Below are positions 53,093-64,000 of a DNA stretch of 64,000 bases, one piece after another; position 1 is the stretch's first letter, and each line of letters starts with the position of its first letter. The notes below the pieces were generated by a model. It saw only the letters and a program-made list of their open reading frames with translations, was not told the DNA's origin and searched no databases. A program made the position numbers and the translations under genes. Origin of the DNA: an uncultured Bacteroidia bacterium (lineage in GTDB: Bacteria > Bacteroidota > Bacteroidia > Bacteroidales > UBA932); assembly GCA_902790635.1 (NCBI GenBank), contig CADASN010000007.1, positions 16,542 to 80,541 of the forward strand. The letters run 5' to 3'.

Positions 53093-54718
53093 ATGAGAAA
53101 GTCCATTCACGCCCTTGCGGCACTGGTTCTTTGTGCCCCGCTATTTGCGCAGAACATCAACCAGACGGTCCAGGTGACCAATGACTATGTCACCCGTTTC
53201 GCGGATTTCCAGAAGCAGGGCGGCGCGTTGTCCGTCCCGGATTCGCTATACCGTTTCGACTACAATTTCGATTATTCGGTCTTCGATACGCCCTATAAGG
53301 GATCCTACGAATTCTCTCCGTACCGGATCCGGGTCACGCCGCAGGCGCGGCTGTATGACGGCAGCAAGTTTTTCATGCGGGCCGGGGCGGGATATACTTT
53401 CCACCCCCAGTTCGAGATGGCCTGGCAGCTGCTGGAGGAGAAGGATTTCACGATCGGCGTATTCGCCGATCTGGGCGGATATGCGGGTAAGTATCAGGGA
53501 CATGCTGGCGGCGAAGCGTTCAAGGGACGCGACCTGAACGGGCATGTCGTCATCAACGGACAGGCGATCCGGCCTGCCACCCGCCTGTCCTACCAGCTGG
53601 GCTATGACGGCATCTTCGACCTGCAGGACGGGACGAATACCTCTTTCCGTTCCGCGTTCAATTCCGGCTTCGTGACGGGACGCATCCAGTCCCGGGAGCG
53701 TGCGGAGAACCACCTGTTCTACGATTTCGACCTGCGCCTGCGGCATTCCGCCGAGACGCTGCCCGAGTGGATGGGGCTGTATAACTCCCACGAGACCAAC
53801 CTCTATGTCGGCGTGTCGACCGGTCCCGTGCTGCAGGAAAAATATCGCATCCTGCTGGACGGTGTCTTCGAGATGGAAGCCCTGGGTGTCTATCAGACCA
53901 TGTTCCGTAACGGGTCCAATGTCAATTTCGCCCGTCTGCGCCCGCACGTGGACTTCCTGCTGGGCCCCGTCCGGGTGGATGCCGGCGTGCGCCTGGATTG
54001 GACGGAATACGACAACAGCACGAAGAAGCCTTTTACTTTCGCTCCTGACGTGACCGTCCGCATGGCCCTGCTGGATGCCGATATGGACCTGTATGCCGGC
54101 GTCAGCGGCGGCCAGGTGATGGAAGGGCATTTCACCCTCAAGCAGATCAACCACTTCGTCTCGCGTCCCAGTGCCGGCGCCACGATCTCCCGGGAGAAGC
54201 TCCGTGTCCTTGCCGGCCTGGAAGGACACTGGAAGGCCGGCCTGCAGTATGCTTTCGAAGCTGGGTATGTGTCCTATGCGAACAAGCCGCTTCCCTTCCT
54301 GGGCAGGATCTCGTTCGTGGATTACAAGACCGCGTATGCCAAGGCGACGATGGGCTGGACGAGCGAACGCCTGACCGTGGACGGGGCACTTTCGTATGCC
54401 TATCATGTCCTGCCGGAAGGAGTGTACGCTTTCGCTCCCGCCGCTTTCACCGCGGATGTGCGCGGCACGTGGAACTGGGATCGGAAGATCTTTGCCGGAG
54501 CCTTCGTGGAGGCGGCCTCCTCCCGCAAGTCGACGTCGGCTGACGTCGCTGCAATCCCCGGCTACGCCAATGTCGGACTGACGGGCGAGTACCGCTTCGG
54601 CCGATATTTCGGCGTCTGGGCAGAGGGCGGCAACCTCCTCGGGATGGCGATCGAGCGCATTCCGGGCCTGGTCGAGAAGGGCCCGTACTTCACCCTGGGC
54701 ATCAGCTTGAAGCTGTAG
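53093..54718 (+). CDS. Outer-membrane beta-barrel protein without plug domain
   Basis: A 541-residue protein with signal peptide MRKSIHALAALVLCAPLFAQ. There is no TonB box or plug. A globular about 60-residue lead-in with VTNDYVTRFADFQKQ and SVPDSLYRFDYNFDYSVFDTPY precedes alternating amphipathic strands (VRVDAGVRLDW, KLRVLAGLEGHWKAGLQYAFEAGYV), and the chain ends in an outer-membrane signature strand FTLGISLKL. It resembles barrel proteins found beside long TPR proteins in Bacteroidota and is probably the membrane partner of the preceding gene. Substrate or role unknown. Confidence 0.78.
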   Translation: MRKSIHALAALVLCAPLFAQNINQTVQVTNDYVTRFADFQKQGGALSVPDSLYRFDYNFDYSVFDTPYKGSYEFSPYRIRVTPQARLYDGSKFFMRAGAGYTFHPQFEMAWQLLEEKDFTIGVFADLGGYAGKYQGHAGGEAFKGRDLNGHVVINGQAIRPATRLSYQLGYDGIFDLQDGTNTSFRSAFNSGFVTGRIQSRERAENHLFYDFDLRLRHSAETLPEWMGLYNSHETNLYVGVSTGPVLQEKYRILLDGVFEMEALGVYQTMFRNGSNVNFARLRPHVDFLLGPVRVDAGVRLDWTEYDNSTKKPFTFAPDVTVRMALLDADMDLYAGVSGGQVMEGHFTLKQINHFVSRPSAGATISREKLRVLAGLEGHWKAGLQYAFEAGYVSYANKPLPFLGRISFVDYKTAYAKATMGWTSERLTVDGALSYAYHVLPEGVYAFAPAAFTADVRGTWNWDRKIFAGAFVEAASSRKSTSADVAAIPGYANVGLTGEYRFGRYFGVWAEGGNLLGMAIERIPGLVEKGPYFTLGISLKL

Positions 54719-56818
<2,100 letters not shown>

Positions 56819-56854
56819 CCATCATCAACCGATATTCCTTAACCTACATTCATT

Positions 56855-58117
56855 ATGTTAGACATTTTCGACAGGATTGAACGCGACAGCGGCGGCCCGA
56901 TCGGCCAGTACTTCGAGCAGGGCTTCGGCTACTATATGTATCCCCGTCTGGAGGGCGAGCTGGGACCTCACATGGTCTTCAACGGCGTGCCGGTGCTCAA
57001 CTGGAGCCTCAACAACTACCTCGGCCTGGCCAACCACCCGGAGGTCCGCAAGGCGGACGCCGAGGCGGCTGCCCAGTGGGGCCTCGCGTATCCGATGGGC
57101 GCCCGCATGATGAGCGGCCATACCCGCTATCACGAGCAGCTGGAGCAGACCTTCGCCAAATTCGAGAAGAAGGAAGACGCGTTCCTGTACAATTTCGGCT
57201 ATCAGGGCATCGTGTCCACGATTGACGCGCTCACTGCGCGTCACGACGTGATCGTCTATGACGCGGAGTGCCATGCCTGCCTGCTGGACGGCATCCGCCT
57301 GCACATCGGCGAGAAATTCAAATACCGCCACAACAACATCGCGGATTGCGAGAAAGTGATCGCCCGCGCCTGCAAGGTGGCGGAGGAGAACGGCGGCGGC
57401 GTCCTGCTGATCACCGAAGGCGTGTTCGGCATGACCGGTGCGCTCGGCATCCTGGACCAGATCGCCGCACTGAAGAAGAAATACCCGTTCCGCATCCTGA
57501 TCGACGACGCCCACGGCTTCGGCCTGCTGGGCGAGCATGGCCGCGGCACCTCCGAGCACTTCGGGGTGATGGATGATATCGACCTGTATATCGGCGCTTT
57601 CGCCAAGTCGATGGCTTCGATCGGCGGCTTCGTCGCCGGCCCGCACAAGATCATCAACTACCTGCGTTGCAACATGCGTTCGCAGATGTACGCCAAGTCC
57701 CTTCCGATGCCGCTGGTCATCGGCAACATGAAGCGGATGGAGATCATCGATTCCCCGGAAGGCGACCGGCTCCGTGCCAAGTGCTGGCAGATCACCCATG
57801 CGATTCAGGACGGCTTCAGGAAGGAAGGTTTCGACATCGGAGAGGCCCAGGCCTGCGTGACGCCGGTCCACATCTTCGGCGGTGTCGCCCAGGCGACCAA
57901 GATGGCCAAGGACCTGCGGGAGAACTACAAGATCTTCTGCTCGATGGTCATCTATCCGGTCATCCCGAAGGGCATGATCATTTTCCGTATCGTGTCTACG
58001 GCCGCCCATTCGATGGAGGATGTGGAATATACCCTCCGCGCCTTCAAGGAGATCAAGGCCAAACTCGACGCCGGCCTGTACGATGGCGACGACATCGCCG
58101 AGATGACCATCAAATAG
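56855..58117 (+). CDS. Alpha-oxoamine synthase family PLP enzyme, SPT/cysteate acyltransferase-like
   Basis: A 420-residue fold-type I PLP enzyme. WSLNNYLGLANHPEVRKADAEAA, GARMMSGHTRYHEQLE, FLYNFGYQGIVSTIDAL, LIDDAHGFGLLGEHGRGTSEH and the PLP-lysine segment GAFAKSMASIGGFVAG are the conserved blocks of the family that includes serine palmitoyltransferase, KBL and BioF. It would condense an amino acid with an acyl thioester and release CO2. Bacteroidota use such enzymes to start sphingolipid or sulfonolipid synthesis, and the N-terminal block (GYYMYPRLEGELGPHMVFNG) is of the Bacteroidota-specific long form. The amino-acid substrate (Ser, Gly or cysteate) cannot be decided here. Confidence 0.82.
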   Translation: MLDIFDRIERDSGGPIGQYFEQGFGYYMYPRLEGELGPHMVFNGVPVLNWSLNNYLGLANHPEVRKADAEAAAQWGLAYPMGARMMSGHTRYHEQLEQTFAKFEKKEDAFLYNFGYQGIVSTIDALTARHDVIVYDAECHACLLDGIRLHIGEKFKYRHNNIADCEKVIARACKVAEENGGGVLLITEGVFGMTGALGILDQIAALKKKYPFRILIDDAHGFGLLGEHGRGTSEHFGVMDDIDLYIGAFAKSMASIGGFVAGPHKIINYLRCNMRSQMYAKSLPMPLVIGNMKRMEIIDSPEGDRLRAKCWQITHAIQDGFRKEGFDIGEAQACVTPVHIFGGVAQATKMAKDLRENYKIFCSMVIYPVIPKGMIIFRIVSTAAHSMEDVEYTLRAFKEIKAKLDAGLYDGDDIAEMTIK

Positions 58118-58118
58118 T

Positions 58119-60158
58119 TTGCAGTCCGTGCCGACCAACAAGAATCTGATCCGTATCATCGTCCCCCTGGGCTTGGCTTTCCTCCTGCTGGTGTTGCTGA
58201 TGCCCAGGAATGCGAAGTTTGCCTACGACTACCGCAAGGGACGGCCCTGGAAATACGAGACGCTGTATGCCCAGTTCGATTTCCCGATCTACAAGACGGA
58301 TGAGCAGATTCGCGAAGAGCGTGGCCGGATGTCCACGGACGCCATTCCTTATTACAAATTCTCGGAAGAGATTGCCAGCCGCAACCTCCGTTCGGCGGAA
58401 CGGCTGGAACTGGGCAATCTCCGGAGCGCCGTAGTGTCCTCGATGCGTGCCATCTACCAGAAGGGTGTGATGGCAGACGAGGGAAGCCGGCGCCATGCCG
58501 ACGAAGAGCCGGAAGTCATTTATATCCAGCGCGACAAGCGTGCTGTCAAATATCCAATCTCCGAGGTGTACCGCCTCACGGAGGCGCGGGCCCGGCTGCT
58601 GTCGGATATTTCCGACGTGTCGGGGGCGAATGTGGATTCGCTGTTCCGGGCGGCGGGTGTGTATGACCTGCTGGTCCCGAATCTGCTCTTCGACGAGCAG
58701 ACGACGGAGCTGGTCCATGCCGAGTCGGCTACTTCCATTTCCCCGACCTCGGGTTATGTGTCTTCCGGGCAGCTGATTGTCCAGGAAGGCGAACTCGTGA
58801 CGGCGGAGGTGGCGCAGATGCTGGATTCCTACAAGCGTGAGTTCGAGGCCAACATGGGCTATGCCGGCACGCCGGCGATGATGGTGGTGGGCAATGTCCT
58901 GATCGCCCTGGCCATCGTGGTCCTGCTCTACCTCTCCATTTATTTCAACAATCCCCGGATTTTCCTGGATGCGCGTTTCCCGTATCTCGTGGTGGTGTTC
59001 CTGCTGATCGCCGTGGCCACGCTGATCCTGGTCCGCGTGAACGAACGGCTGTTGCTGTTCGTGCCGTTCACGTTGTCCGCCCTGCTGCTGCAGGCTTTTA
59101 TGCGCAACCGGGTCGTCGTGCCGGTCTATGTGGTCTCGCTGCTGCCGCTGCTGATTTTCAGCCACGACGGGGTCGTGCTGTTCGTGATGTTTTTCGTCGC
59201 CGGGATGGTGGCTGTGCTGGCCTTCCGCTATTTCAACCGCGGGTGGCAGCAATTCATCACGGCCCTGATCACCTTTGCCGTGCTGGCGCTGATGTATCTG
59301 GGCTTCCGGGCGGCGGAGATGGTCGCCGGCAACGTCTGGCGCGTCCTGCTGGACCTGTTCGTCGGATCGTTGCTGACGGTGGCTTTCTATCCGGTGATTT
59401 ATCTCTTCGAGCGGATGTTCAACCTGGTGTCGAATTCGCGCCTGATCGAGCTCTGTGATGTGTCCAATCCGCTGATCCGGGAGCTGGAGCAGAAGGCTCC
59501 GGGGACCTTCCAGCACTCCTTGCAGGTGATGAACATGGTGGATGCAGTCGCCCGGGCCATCGGTGCCAATGCCGACCTGGTCCGTGCCGGTGCACTCTAC
59601 CACGACATCGGCAAGATGAACAACCCGCTCTGTTTCATTGAGAACGAGTCGCTGGTCTCCAGCGATGGAGCGCCCCGCTACCACGCCGGCATGAGTCCGG
59701 AGCAGAGCGCCCGCGATATCATCCGCCACATGTCGGACGGGGTCGAGATCGCCCAGAAGCACCGGCTTCCGGACATGATCATCGATTTCATCCGCAGCCA
59801 TCATGGCACCACCACGACCGGCTACTTCTACAACCAGTTCTTGCGAAACGGCGGGGATCCCGCCCTGGTGGGTGAATTCCGCTATCCCGGCATGAAACCC
59901 GTCTCCAAGGAGCAGATTGCCCTGATGCTGTGCGACAGCGTCGAGGCGGCGTCCCGCACCCTCACGGAATACACGCCGGAGTCGTTCTCCGCTTTCGTGG
60001 AAGGGATCGTGACCGGGAAGATGGATGAAGGCCAGTTCGACAATGCCGATATCTCCATCAGCGAGCTGGGGATCATCAAGGAGACGCTCAAGCAGTATCT
60101 GGCGCAGATTCACCACGAGCGTATCGTTTATCCGCAAAAAGATCAAAAGAAATCATAA
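58119..60158 (+). CDS. PgpH-type 7TM-HD cyclic di-AMP phosphodiesterase-like protein
   Basis: A 679-residue inner-membrane protein. The start is non-ATG: TTG at 58119 (or GTG at 58128). The first ATG at 58200 would cut through TM1 (IRIIVPLGLAFLLLVLLM). An extracytoplasmic 7TMR-HDED domain (about 35-250) is followed by seven helices (about 258-440) and a cytoplasmic HD domain with FQHSLQVMNMVDAVARAIG, ALYHDIGKMNNPLCFIEN and IIDFIRSHHGTTTTGYFY, which supply the HD metal ligands. Listeria PgpH hydrolyses c-di-AMP. The gene lies 1 nt after the synthase stop and 3 nt before the trigger factor gene. Confidence 0.88.
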   Translation: MQSVPTNKNLIRIIVPLGLAFLLLVLLMPRNAKFAYDYRKGRPWKYETLYAQFDFPIYKTDEQIREERGRMSTDAIPYYKFSEEIASRNLRSAERLELGNLRSAVVSSMRAIYQKGVMADEGSRRHADEEPEVIYIQRDKRAVKYPISEVYRLTEARARLLSDISDVSGANVDSLFRAAGVYDLLVPNLLFDEQTTELVHAESATSISPTSGYVSSGQLIVQEGELVTAEVAQMLDSYKREFEANMGYAGTPAMMVVGNVLIALAIVVLLYLSIYFNNPRIFLDARFPYLVVVFLLIAVATLILVRVNERLLLFVPFTLSALLLQAFMRNRVVVPVYVVSLLPLLIFSHDGVVLFVMFFVAGMVAVLAFRYFNRGWQQFITALITFAVLALMYLGFRAAEMVAGNVWRVLLDLFVGSLLTVAFYPVIYLFERMFNLVSNSRLIELCDVSNPLIRELEQKAPGTFQHSLQVMNMVDAVARAIGANADLVRAGALYHDIGKMNNPLCFIENESLVSSDGAPRYHAGMSPEQSARDIIRHMSDGVEIAQKHRLPDMIIDFIRSHHGTTTTGYFYNQFLRNGGDPALVGEFRYPGMKPVSKEQIALMLCDSVEAASRTLTEYTPESFSAFVEGIVTGKMDEGQFDNADISISELGIIKETLKQYLAQIHHERIVYPQKDQKKS

Positions 60159-60161
60159 GAA

Positions 60162-61151
60162 ATGAACGTAACAGAAAAACAGATTGACAAACTGAACCTC
60201 GAACTGACGATCGAGGTGGCTGCTGCAGATTATGCAGAGATTGAGAAGAAGAAACTGGCGGAGCGCCGCCGTACCGCGGAGTTCAAGGGATTCCGCAGGG
60301 GCATGGTGCCGGCTTCGCTGATCAAGCGGGTGTACGGTGACCAGGCCCTGGTCGAGTCCGTGAACCAGGTGATCGGGCAGGCTTTGGACCAGCACATCAA
60401 TGAAAAGAAACTCCGGATCCTCGGCGAGCCTCTCTCCTCTGAGAACCAGCCGCAGATCGAGTGGGAGGACGGTAACGATTTTACCTTTGTCTTCGACCTG
60501 GGCCTCTCCCCGGAGGTGTCCGTGGAGGTGGAGAAGGGCGACACCGTCCCGAGCTATACCGTCACGGTCGCTGCCAAAGACAAGGCTCCGATGATCGAGA
60601 ATCTCAAGAAATACTACGAGGAGAAGAAAGAAGAGAAGACCGATGAGGAGATCGACAAGGAGGTCACCGAACGACTCAAGGGCCAGTATAAGAACGAAGC
60701 CGAGTGGCGTCTGACCCGCGACATCCGCGATTACTTCATCAAGAAGGCGGACGTTCAGCTCCCGGAGGAGTTCCTGAAGCGCTGGCTGGTCCAGGCCAAT
60801 GACGGCAAGGTCAGCAAGGAAGATGTCGAGAAGGATTTCCCCGGATTTGCCGAGGATTTCAAGTGGCAGCTGGTCCGTGGCACCCTGATGCAGAAGTGGG
60901 GTTTCAAGGTTGAGGACCAGGATCTGCAGGAGCAGGCCGAGGGCTTCGCCCGCTATCAGTATGCCATGTACGGCATCGGCAATGTGCCCGATGAGATGGT
61001 CAAGGAGATGGCCGTCAACATGCTGCATGACCAGAAGCAGGTCGAGCGCCTCGTCGAGCAGGTCGAGGACCGCAAGGTGCTGGACAAGATCAAGGAGACG
61101 ATCACCCTGAAGCCGACCAAGATCAGCGCCGCCAAGTTCCGCGAACTGTAG
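60162..61151 (+). CDS. tig: Trigger factor lacking the PPIase domain
   Basis: A 329-residue ribosome-associated chaperone. The N-terminal ribosome-binding domain (1 to about 118) includes the signature FKGFRRGMVPASLIKRVYG, with the GFRxGxVP loop that contacts uL23/uL29. At about 140-165 the chain passes from SYTVTVAAKDKAPMIENLKKYYEEKK directly into the C-terminal arm helices (NEAEWRLTRDIRDYFIKKADVQLPEEFLKRWL), which continue to the end (YAMYGIGNVPDEMVKEMAVNML). Usual trigger factors, including those of Bacteroides, are about 430-450 residues with a FKBP-like domain between these parts. That domain is absent, with no frameshift or stop. It sits 3 nt after the 7TM-HD gene. Confidence 0.9.
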   Translation: MNVTEKQIDKLNLELTIEVAAADYAEIEKKKLAERRRTAEFKGFRRGMVPASLIKRVYGDQALVESVNQVIGQALDQHINEKKLRILGEPLSSENQPQIEWEDGNDFTFVFDLGLSPEVSVEVEKGDTVPSYTVTVAAKDKAPMIENLKKYYEEKKEEKTDEEIDKEVTERLKGQYKNEAEWRLTRDIRDYFIKKADVQLPEEFLKRWLVQANDGKVSKEDVEKDFPGFAEDFKWQLVRGTLMQKWGFKVEDQDLQEQAEGFARYQYAMYGIGNVPDEMVKEMAVNMLHDQKQVERLVEQVEDRKVLDKIKETITLKPTKISAAKFREL

Positions 61152-61183
61152 CAGGTTTTTCCCGGACATTATCATTCTTCAAT

Positions 61184-61212
61184 CCCGGACCGGTCCTGGT
61201 CCGGGTTTTTTT
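61184..61212 (+). terminator. Rho-independent terminator after the trigger factor gene
   Basis: Stem CCCGGACC (61184-61191) and GGTCCGGG (61198-61205), 6-nt loop, followed by seven Ts. It separates the gyrB-to-tig cluster from the SusC-like gene. Confidence 0.9.
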
Positions 61213-61284
61213 ATCGCCGGGCCCGGATCAGACGGACCCGGTGGTGTTTTTGTTACGTGATGCGCGTTATTTGAAAATATTTGC

Positions 61285-61292
61285 TACATTTG
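61285..61292 (+). promoter_or_regulatory. -7 box for the SusC-like gene
   Basis: TACATTTG, about 78 nt before the ATG at 61370. TTTG motifs nearby (61249, 61270) do not have ideal spacing. The rest of the leader is AT-rich, with nothing else recognisable. Confidence 0.45.
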
Positions 61293-61369
61293 TATTTGCT
61301 AACGAGTGCTAAAACCAAAAAACCGCATATTTATTAACCATTATAGTTTAACCAAATATCCAAAGCTTG

Positions 61370-64000
61370 ATGAAATCTATTTTCACAGTGAGCCGCAGGG
61401 CGCTGATGGCGCTTGTGGCTGTCGTGGCTTTGCTCCTGTCGGGCGGAATGGCCTATGCGCAGTCCGTCTCGAAAGGTAAAGTCCTGGATTCCAATGGAGA
61501 GCCGATCGTCGGAGCATCGATTGTCGTCCCCGGAACCACCAACGGCGTGGTGACGGACATCGACGGCAATTTCGAGATCCGCGTGGCTCCCGGCACAACC
61601 CTCGAGGTCTCCTGCATCGGCTACACGACCCAGCAGGTCGCTGCCGCTGCCAACATGACCGTCACCCTCGCGGATGACGCGGAGATGCTCGAAGAGACCG
61701 TGGTCATCGGTTACGGTTCCGTCAAGATCCGCGACCTGACCGGTTCCGTGACGGCCGTCGGCGCGAAAGACCTGGAGATTCCGGTGTCCAACGTGGCCGA
61801 AGCTCTGCAGGGCAAAATGGCCGGCGTCGTGGTGTCCGTGGGCAGCCAGTCCCCGGGAGCAGCCCCGACCATCCGCGTCCGCGGTTCCAAGTCCATCTCC
61901 CGTTCGAACGACCCGCTCATCCTCGTGGATGGTTTCCCGGTGGATAACCTCACCAACGTACCTGCCGACCAGATCAAGAGCATCAACGTCCTGAAGGACG
62001 CCGCCTCCACGGCCATCTACGGTAGCCGCGGTGCCGCAGGCGTCATCATCGTGACGACCAAGAGTGCGCTTGAGGGCCAGACCAGCGTGTCCTACAACGG
62101 CTATGTCCAGGTCAAGGACTCCTCGACGGAGATCTACGACGTGCTCGAACCGCTGGACTACCTGAAGTTCACGCTCGGCTATGCCCGCGACTATAACGCG
62201 ACCAACTACGATAACATGCTGAAGTACTTCGGCATCGGCGCCCAGTACGGCAACCACTACAGCCAGTATGCCGCCGCGAAGACCCACAACTGGCAGCGCG
62301 ACCTGCTGAAGACCGCCATCTCCCACAGCCACAACCTGTCGGTGAGCACGGGCACCAAGCGTAACCGCACGCTGTTCAACCTCAGCTACATGTACGATGA
62401 CGGTACGGTCATCAACTCCTTCTTCCGCCGGATCAACGCGTCGCTGAAGAGCTCGCAGAGCCTGACCGACAACCTCGACCTGGAGTTGAACCTCACCTAC
62501 AACAACCACACTTCCCGCAACAACGGCCGCCAGGGCAACGCCTACCAGTACCGCTCCCTCGAACCGCTCGGACCCGAGCCTGACAACTACACCGGCTTCG
62601 GCAACGGTATGTCCTACGTGAGCACGGCCTATGACCCGATCGAGCTCACCTACAACACCGAGGATGCGAACATCAACCACAGTTTCCGCGGTATCGGCGC
62701 CATCAACTGGCGTCCCATCGAAGGCCTGACCCTGCGCACCGAACTCGGTCTGAACAAGGGCTTCAGCCGCAACGAAGGCTACAACAAGGGCTTCGGCAAC
62801 GAGACCCGTTCCGCCAGCCTGACCCGCGGTGAGAGCAGCCGCCTGAACTGGACCACCACCGCCCAGTACCAGATCCCGTTCAAGAACCAGAACCACCGCG
62901 CCGACATCATGATCGGTAACGAAATGCGCACCACGAACGGTTCGAACATGTATTTCTACGGCTACGAGTATCCGGAGAACTTCGACCGCGCCCGCACCTT
63001 CGCGTTCATGAACCAGTACACCAAGGACTTTACCTTCACCACCCGCTACAATACGCCGGGCCGCGTAGTGTCCTTCTTCACCCGTGCCAACTACACGCTG
63101 ATGGACAAGTACCTGCTGACCCTGACGTTCCGCGCCGACGGTTCCGCCAACATCTCCGGTTCCGACAACATCGACGCCAACCTGTGGCGTGAGACCTGGG
63201 CCCTCAGCGGCAACACCAACACCACCATCAGCACCAAGCGTACCGATACGGAGAACGACTACGGCCAGGCCTACTATCCGGGCAGCCAGATGCAGAACCC
63301 GAACCTGCGCTGGGAGGCGACTTCCACGGCCAACGTCGGTATCGACTTCGGCTTCCTCAAGGAGCGCATCTACGGTAGCATCGAAGGTTACTGGATGGTC
63401 ACCGACGGCCTGCTCATGAGCACGCCGGTCAACGGCGCCGTGTTCCAGTACAACGCCAACCGCGTCGAGTACATCAGCCCGTCCGTGACCTCCACCAAGT
63501 ACGGTTCCTGGGCCAACTCCGAGCACCGTCCGTCCGACGGCGAATACTACATCGAGGAAGGTTCCCCGATGGGTATGATCAAGGCCTACCAGTATGACGG
63601 CTGGTACACCACGGCCGACTTCGACTACGCGAACGGCGTGTACACCCTGAGGGAAGGCATCCCTGACTGGGGTGAGGATTCCTACTGGACCAGTTTCAAC
63701 CTGCCGAAGGGCCAGGCCGCCTTCCCGGGCGCCCTCAAGCTCAAGGACCTCAACGGCGACGGCAAGATCACCACGGCCGATACCTACAACTTCGGCTGCA
63801 TGGTTCCGCCGGCATCCGGCTCCTTCGCCCTGAGCGGCCGCTGGAAGGGTCTCGACTTCAACATGGCCTTCAATTACGTGCTCGGCGGCAACATCATGAA
63901 TGTCCCGAAACTGACGAACCTCTACGGCTCCAAGGACAACCGCTTCGGTGCCAACCGCCTGGCCTTCGTGAAGGACTGCTACAGCCCCTACCGCTGGAAC
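61370..64000 (+). CDS. SusC/RagA-family TonB-dependent outer-membrane receptor (5' 877 codons)
   Basis: Starts at ATG 61370 and runs open past the window's right edge, 877 codons visible. A signal peptide (KSIFTVSRRALMALVAVVALLLSGGMAYAQ) is followed by a carboxypeptidase-regulatory-like domain (GKVLDSNGEPIVGASIVVPG, about 36-110), a TonB-box-like ETVVIGYGS, the plug domain (about 120-230, with DPLILVDGFPVDNL and VLKDAASTAIYGSRGAAGVIIVTTK) and then barrel strands. It imports glycan or peptide ligands, normally with a SusD lipoprotein encoded just downstream, outside this window. The visible part has no stop or frameshift. Substrate unknown. Confidence 0.95.
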   Translation, partial: MKSIFTVSRRALMALVAVVALLLSGGMAYAQSVSKGKVLDSNGEPIVGASIVVPGTTNGVVTDIDGNFEIRVAPGTTLEVSCIGYTTQQVAAAANMTVTLADDAEMLEETVVIGYGSVKIRDLTGSVTAVGAKDLEIPVSNVAEALQGKMAGVVVSVGSQSPGAAPTIRVRGSKSISRSNDPLILVDGFPVDNLTNVPADQIKSINVLKDAASTAIYGSRGAAGVIIVTTKSALEGQTSVSYNGYVQVKDSSTEIYDVLEPLDYLKFTLGYARDYNATNYDNMLKYFGIGAQYGNHYSQYAAAKTHNWQRDLLKTAISHSHNLSVSTGTKRNRTLFNLSYMYDDGTVINSFFRRINASLKSSQSLTDNLDLELNLTYNNHTSRNNGRQGNAYQYRSLEPLGPEPDNYTGFGNGMSYVSTAYDPIELTYNTEDANINHSFRGIGAINWRPIEGLTLRTELGLNKGFSRNEGYNKGFGNETRSASLTRGESSRLNWTTTAQYQIPFKNQNHRADIMIGNEMRTTNGSNMYFYGYEYPENFDRARTFAFMNQYTKDFTFTTRYNTPGRVVSFFTRANYTLMDKYLLTLTFRADGSANISGSDNIDANLWRETWALSGNTNTTISTKRTDTENDYGQAYYPGSQMQNPNLRWEATSTANVGIDFGFLKERIYGSIEGYWMVTDGLLMSTPVNGAVFQYNANRVEYISPSVTSTKYGSWANSEHRPSDGEYYIEEGSPMGMIKAYQYDGWYTTADFDYANGVYTLREGIPDWGEDSYWTSFNLPKGQAAFPGALKLKDLNGDGKITTADTYNFGCMVPPASGSFALSGRWKGLDFNMAFNYVLGGNIMNVPKLTNLYGSKDNRFGANRLAFVKDCYSPYRWN

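Noticed and set aside
60162-61151. Trigger factor gene as a pseudogene or truncated fragment
   Set aside because: Both terminal domains are complete and in one frame, and the loss is internal and clean. A functional PPIase-less form is more likely.
61334-63526. 730-residue open frame on the minus strand at the right end
   Set aside because: The plus strand over the same stretch is an unbroken SusC/RagA receptor with signal peptide and plug motifs that runs off the window. The minus frame has no recognisable motif.

Overview
This 64-kb, visibly GC-rich window comes from the chromosome of a member of the Bacteroidota, most likely an uncultured gut or rumen Bacteroidales. The evidence is a SusC/RagA-type TonB-dependent receptor with an N-terminal carboxypeptidase-regulatory-like domain, a DUF4493/DUF6359 lipoprotein, Bacteroidota-type TAnnTTTG -7 promoter boxes in front of most transcription units, weak Shine-Dalgarno sequences, a menaquinone pathway (menA/menG) and a xylose isomerase cluster. 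The finer taxonomic placement is inference.

Layout. 1-5.4 kb: the tail of an unseen gene, a PAP2 phosphatase and a giant GH78 alpha-L-rhamnosidase/sialidase-like fusion, then an AT-rich islet of two small lipoproteins bracketed by direct repeats. 5.4-11.6 kb (minus): an envelope operon (MsbA-like ABC exporter, VanZ-like protein, golvesin/amidase-like hydrolase) and an M28 peptidase homologue that has lost most metal ligands. 11.6-17.6 kb: TPR protein, YycJ-like metallo-hydrolase, hicAB toxin-antitoxin, pgi, DUF4493 lipoprotein. 17.6-18.6 kb: non-coding, repeat-dense. 18.6-23.3 kb: M16 peptidase, menA, menG, tRNA-Gly(CCC). 23.4-27.6 kb: xylB-xylA-xylE, a complete route from xylose uptake to xylulose 5-phosphate. 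27.8-37.5 kb: secA, bactofilin, glnS, yicC, an ABC-F ATPase and a ROK regulator. 37.6-43.1 kb: four genes chained by ATGA overlaps (HAMP-only membrane protein, TrkH, RecD-like helicase, DPP4-like peptidase). 43.6-48.7 kb: CE1-type esterase, THUMP-like methyltransferase, phosphoglucomutase, EF-hand/Gly-rich small protein. 48.7-64 kb: nth-ftsE, a 990-residue TPR protein with an outer-membrane barrel partner, gyrB, an alpha-oxoamine synthase, a PgpH-type 7TM-HD phosphodiesterase, a trigger factor without a PPIase domain, and the first 877 codons of a SusC-like receptor.

The most unusual theme is repeat biology. Palindromic or tandem repeat elements lie not only between genes but in frame inside at least three genes: the GH78/sialidase gene, the ABC-F gene and, twice, the THUMP-like methyltransferase. 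There they encode extra low-complexity peptides in otherwise conserved proteins. One in-gene element shares its architecture with intergenic hairpins at 33.4 kb and, less strongly, 10.5 kb, which points to a family of small palindromic elements that spreads into coding sequence, comparable in principle to Rickettsia palindromic elements. Other points of note are the PPIase-less trigger factor, the M28 pseudoenzyme, the GH78/sialidase fusion and the orphan HAMP protein coupled to TrkH.
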